From Desulfomicrobium sp. (GTDB lineage: Bacteria > Desulfobacterota > Desulfovibrionia > Desulfovibrionales > Desulfomicrobiaceae), in contig DPKT01000032.1 in NCBI GenBank assembly GCA_003542385.1, positions 1 through 22,428 on the forward strand: a stretch of DNA of 22,428 nt. Direction: 5' to 3'. The notes under the pieces were generated by a model. It did no database searches and was not told the origin of the DNA. It saw only the letters and a list, made by a program, of their open reading frames with translations. The position numbers and the translations under genes were made by a program. Below are positions 21,261 through 22,428 of this stretch, piece after piece (the first letter of the stretch is position 1; every line of letters begins with the position of its first letter).

Positions 21261-22428
21261 TCACTCGTTGCGCAAAAACGGCGCGGCCTTCTTTCCCAGC
21301 ACCCGCCAGGTGCCCAGGAGGCCCATGGCCAGGGAGATGGCCACGCCGGCCAGCACGGTCAAAAGGCCCGTGGGCAGGTCCGGGGTGAACTGCATCTTCA
21401 GCAACCCCTGGACCACGCCCCAGGCCGTGACCGTGCCCAGGATCAGGCTGCCCAGGCCCGTGAAGAAGCCGGCCAGGGAGAACTCGGCCACGAGGATGGC
21501 CAGGATGTCGCGGCGGGTGGCGCCGCAGACCTTGTAGATGACGCTGTCGTAGATGCGGCGGTGCTGGTCGGCCGAGAAGGCCCCGGCCAGGACCAGGAAG
21601 CCCACCAGCAGCGCCACTGCGGCCATGACCTGGAAGATGCTCGCCGTGCGGCGCATGAGCATGGCCGCGTTGTCCAGGACCTCGCGGATGGTGACCACGG
21701 CCACCTCGGGGTAGGCCGACGTGACGCGGGCGAACAGCCCGTCCTCGCCGCCATGGCCGTAGGCCGCGCCGAGCCACGTCTGCGGGGCCCGGTCCAGGGT
21801 GCCGGGCGAGAAGACGATGGCGAACTGCATGGCCAGGGTCCGCCAGTTGACCTCGCGGATGCTCGCTATGGTGCCCGTGATGTTGCGGCCCAGGACGTTG
21901 ACCGTCAGGGTGTCGCCCAGGTCCACGCCGAAGCCCTCGGCCAGGTCCGAGGTCAGGGAGATGAGCGGCGGGCCGTCGTAACCCTTGTCCCACCACTTCC
22001 CGCGCAGGAGCGTGCTGCCTGCCGGGAACTCCTCGCTCCAGGACAGCCCGCGGTCCCCGCGCACGGCCCAGGCCACCTCCTCGGACACAGTGGCGTTCTC
22101 CACGGGGGTGCCTGCGATGCGCACGATGCGGCCGCGGATCATGGGCCGCAGGTCGAGCCTGGTCACGCCGGGCGTGCCCTCGACCATGGCGCGGAAATCC
22201 CCGATCTGCTCGGGGCGGATGTCCATGAAGAAGAAGGCCGGGGCTTCCTCGGCCAGTTCGGCCGTCAGCGCCCGCGTCAGGCTGACGTTGACCATGACCA
22301 CGGCCACCAGGGCCGTGAGGCCGAAGCCCAGGGCGAAGACCAGGCTCACGCCAGGCGACCCGGGCCGGTGGATGTTGGCCACGCCGATGCGCCAGCTCGG
22401 CCAGGGCAGCCGCGGGGCCCTGCCCGCC
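21261..22428 (-). CDS. FtsX/MacB-family ABC transporter permease (YbbP-like), N-terminus off the window
   Basis: Partial: the frame is open through the right edge; a GTG at 22382 is internal, since the upstream codons (LPWPSWRIG-VANIHRPGS) continue the family sequence. Visible are one TM segment (VSLVFALGFGLTALVAVVM), a ~190-residue periplasmic region and three C-terminal TM segments, with the cytosolic loop RIYDSVIYKVCGATRRDIL between the first two, typical of FtsX domains. YbbP-type permeases have two such halves; this is the second. Its ATPase partner would lie off the window. Substrate unknown, possibly lipid or lipoprotein related. Confidence 0.85.
   Translation of the reverse strand, partial: AGRAPRLPWPSWRIGVANIHRPGSPGVSLVFALGFGLTALVAVVMVNVSLTRALTAELAEEAPAFFFMDIRPEQIGDFRAMVEGTPGVTRLDLRPMIRGRIVRIAGTPVENATVSEEVAWAVRGDRGLSWSEEFPAGSTLLRGKWWDKGYDGPPLISLTSDLAEGFGVDLGDTLTVNVLGRNITGTIASIREVNWRTLAMQFAIVFSPGTLDRAPQTWLGAAYGHGGEDGLFARVTSAYPEVAVVTIREVLDNAAMLMRRTASIFQVMAAVALLVGFLVLAGAFSADQHRRIYDSVIYKVCGATRRDILAILVAEFSLAGFFTGLGSLILGTVTAWGVVQGLLKMQFTPDLPTGLLTVLAGVAISLAMGLLGTWRVLGKKAAPFLRNE

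Noticed and set aside
1..22428. tRNA, rRNA, CRISPR array or insertion-sequence transposase
   Set aside because: None was seen: no cloverleaf-like segment was noticed, no regular repeat-spacer pattern, and no DDE, Y1 or integrase protein motif in any open frame.

Overview
The window is a GC-rich stretch of a Gram-negative bacterial chromosome. It carries a periplasmic-type Mn-pyrophosphatase remnant, an LplT-PlsC-acyl-ACP synthetase fusion, a MacB/YbbP-type permease and dispersed 'CGTCAAAGGAA..GACCCC' repeats. This mix suggests a Desulfovibrio/Desulfomicrobium-like deltaproteobacterium. That placement is inference from gene content; no rRNA or housekeeping marker is present.

Layout. (1) 1-1154: a decayed edge with a cut-short pyrophosphatase and a PIN-toxin remnant, followed by an intact AbrB-type antitoxin / RelE-ParE-type toxin pair. 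(2) 10533 down to 1226, minus strand: a tightly packed seven-gene operon related to E. coli ynbABCD. The order is CDP-alcohol phosphatidyltransferase, CDP-diglyceride synthase, an added lysophosphatidate acyltransferase, hydrolase-methyltransferase, PAP2-dual-specificity phosphatase, M23 peptidase, and a 1151-aa LplT/PlsC/acyl-ACP-synthetase fusion. Together they could acylate, activate, head-group-load, modify, dephosphorylate and re-acylate a phospholipid, so the operon looks like a private membrane-lipid pathway with unknown product. (3) 10871-12440: hipBA. (4) 12441-17430: an accessory patch with a Fic protein, a PD-(D/E)XK-type nuclease and a DUF262-HNH protein. The DUF262 gene has the boundaries of an integron gene cassette, with an attC-like site at its 3' end and a matching core site before its start. 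The nuclease begins as the next cassette, but its 3' end is formed by a dispersed repeat. No integrase gene is visible. (5) 17431-18680: two near-identical small genes of unknown function flanking a frameshifted C-terminal remnant of an ATP-binding/RecG-like regulator. (6) 18810-18985: a large structured inverted repeat, followed by a DUF2235 hydrolase. (7) 20302-21148: an MntA/HepT toxin-antitoxin pair. (8) 21261 to the right edge: the C-terminal part of an FtsX/MacB-family permease.

The two most notable systems are the expanded ynb-type lipid operon and the integron-like cassette pair carrying two probable anti-phage proteins. The rest is typical accessory-region content: four intact toxin-antitoxin or toxin-like modules, remnants of others, and repeats that seem to have shaped the region.
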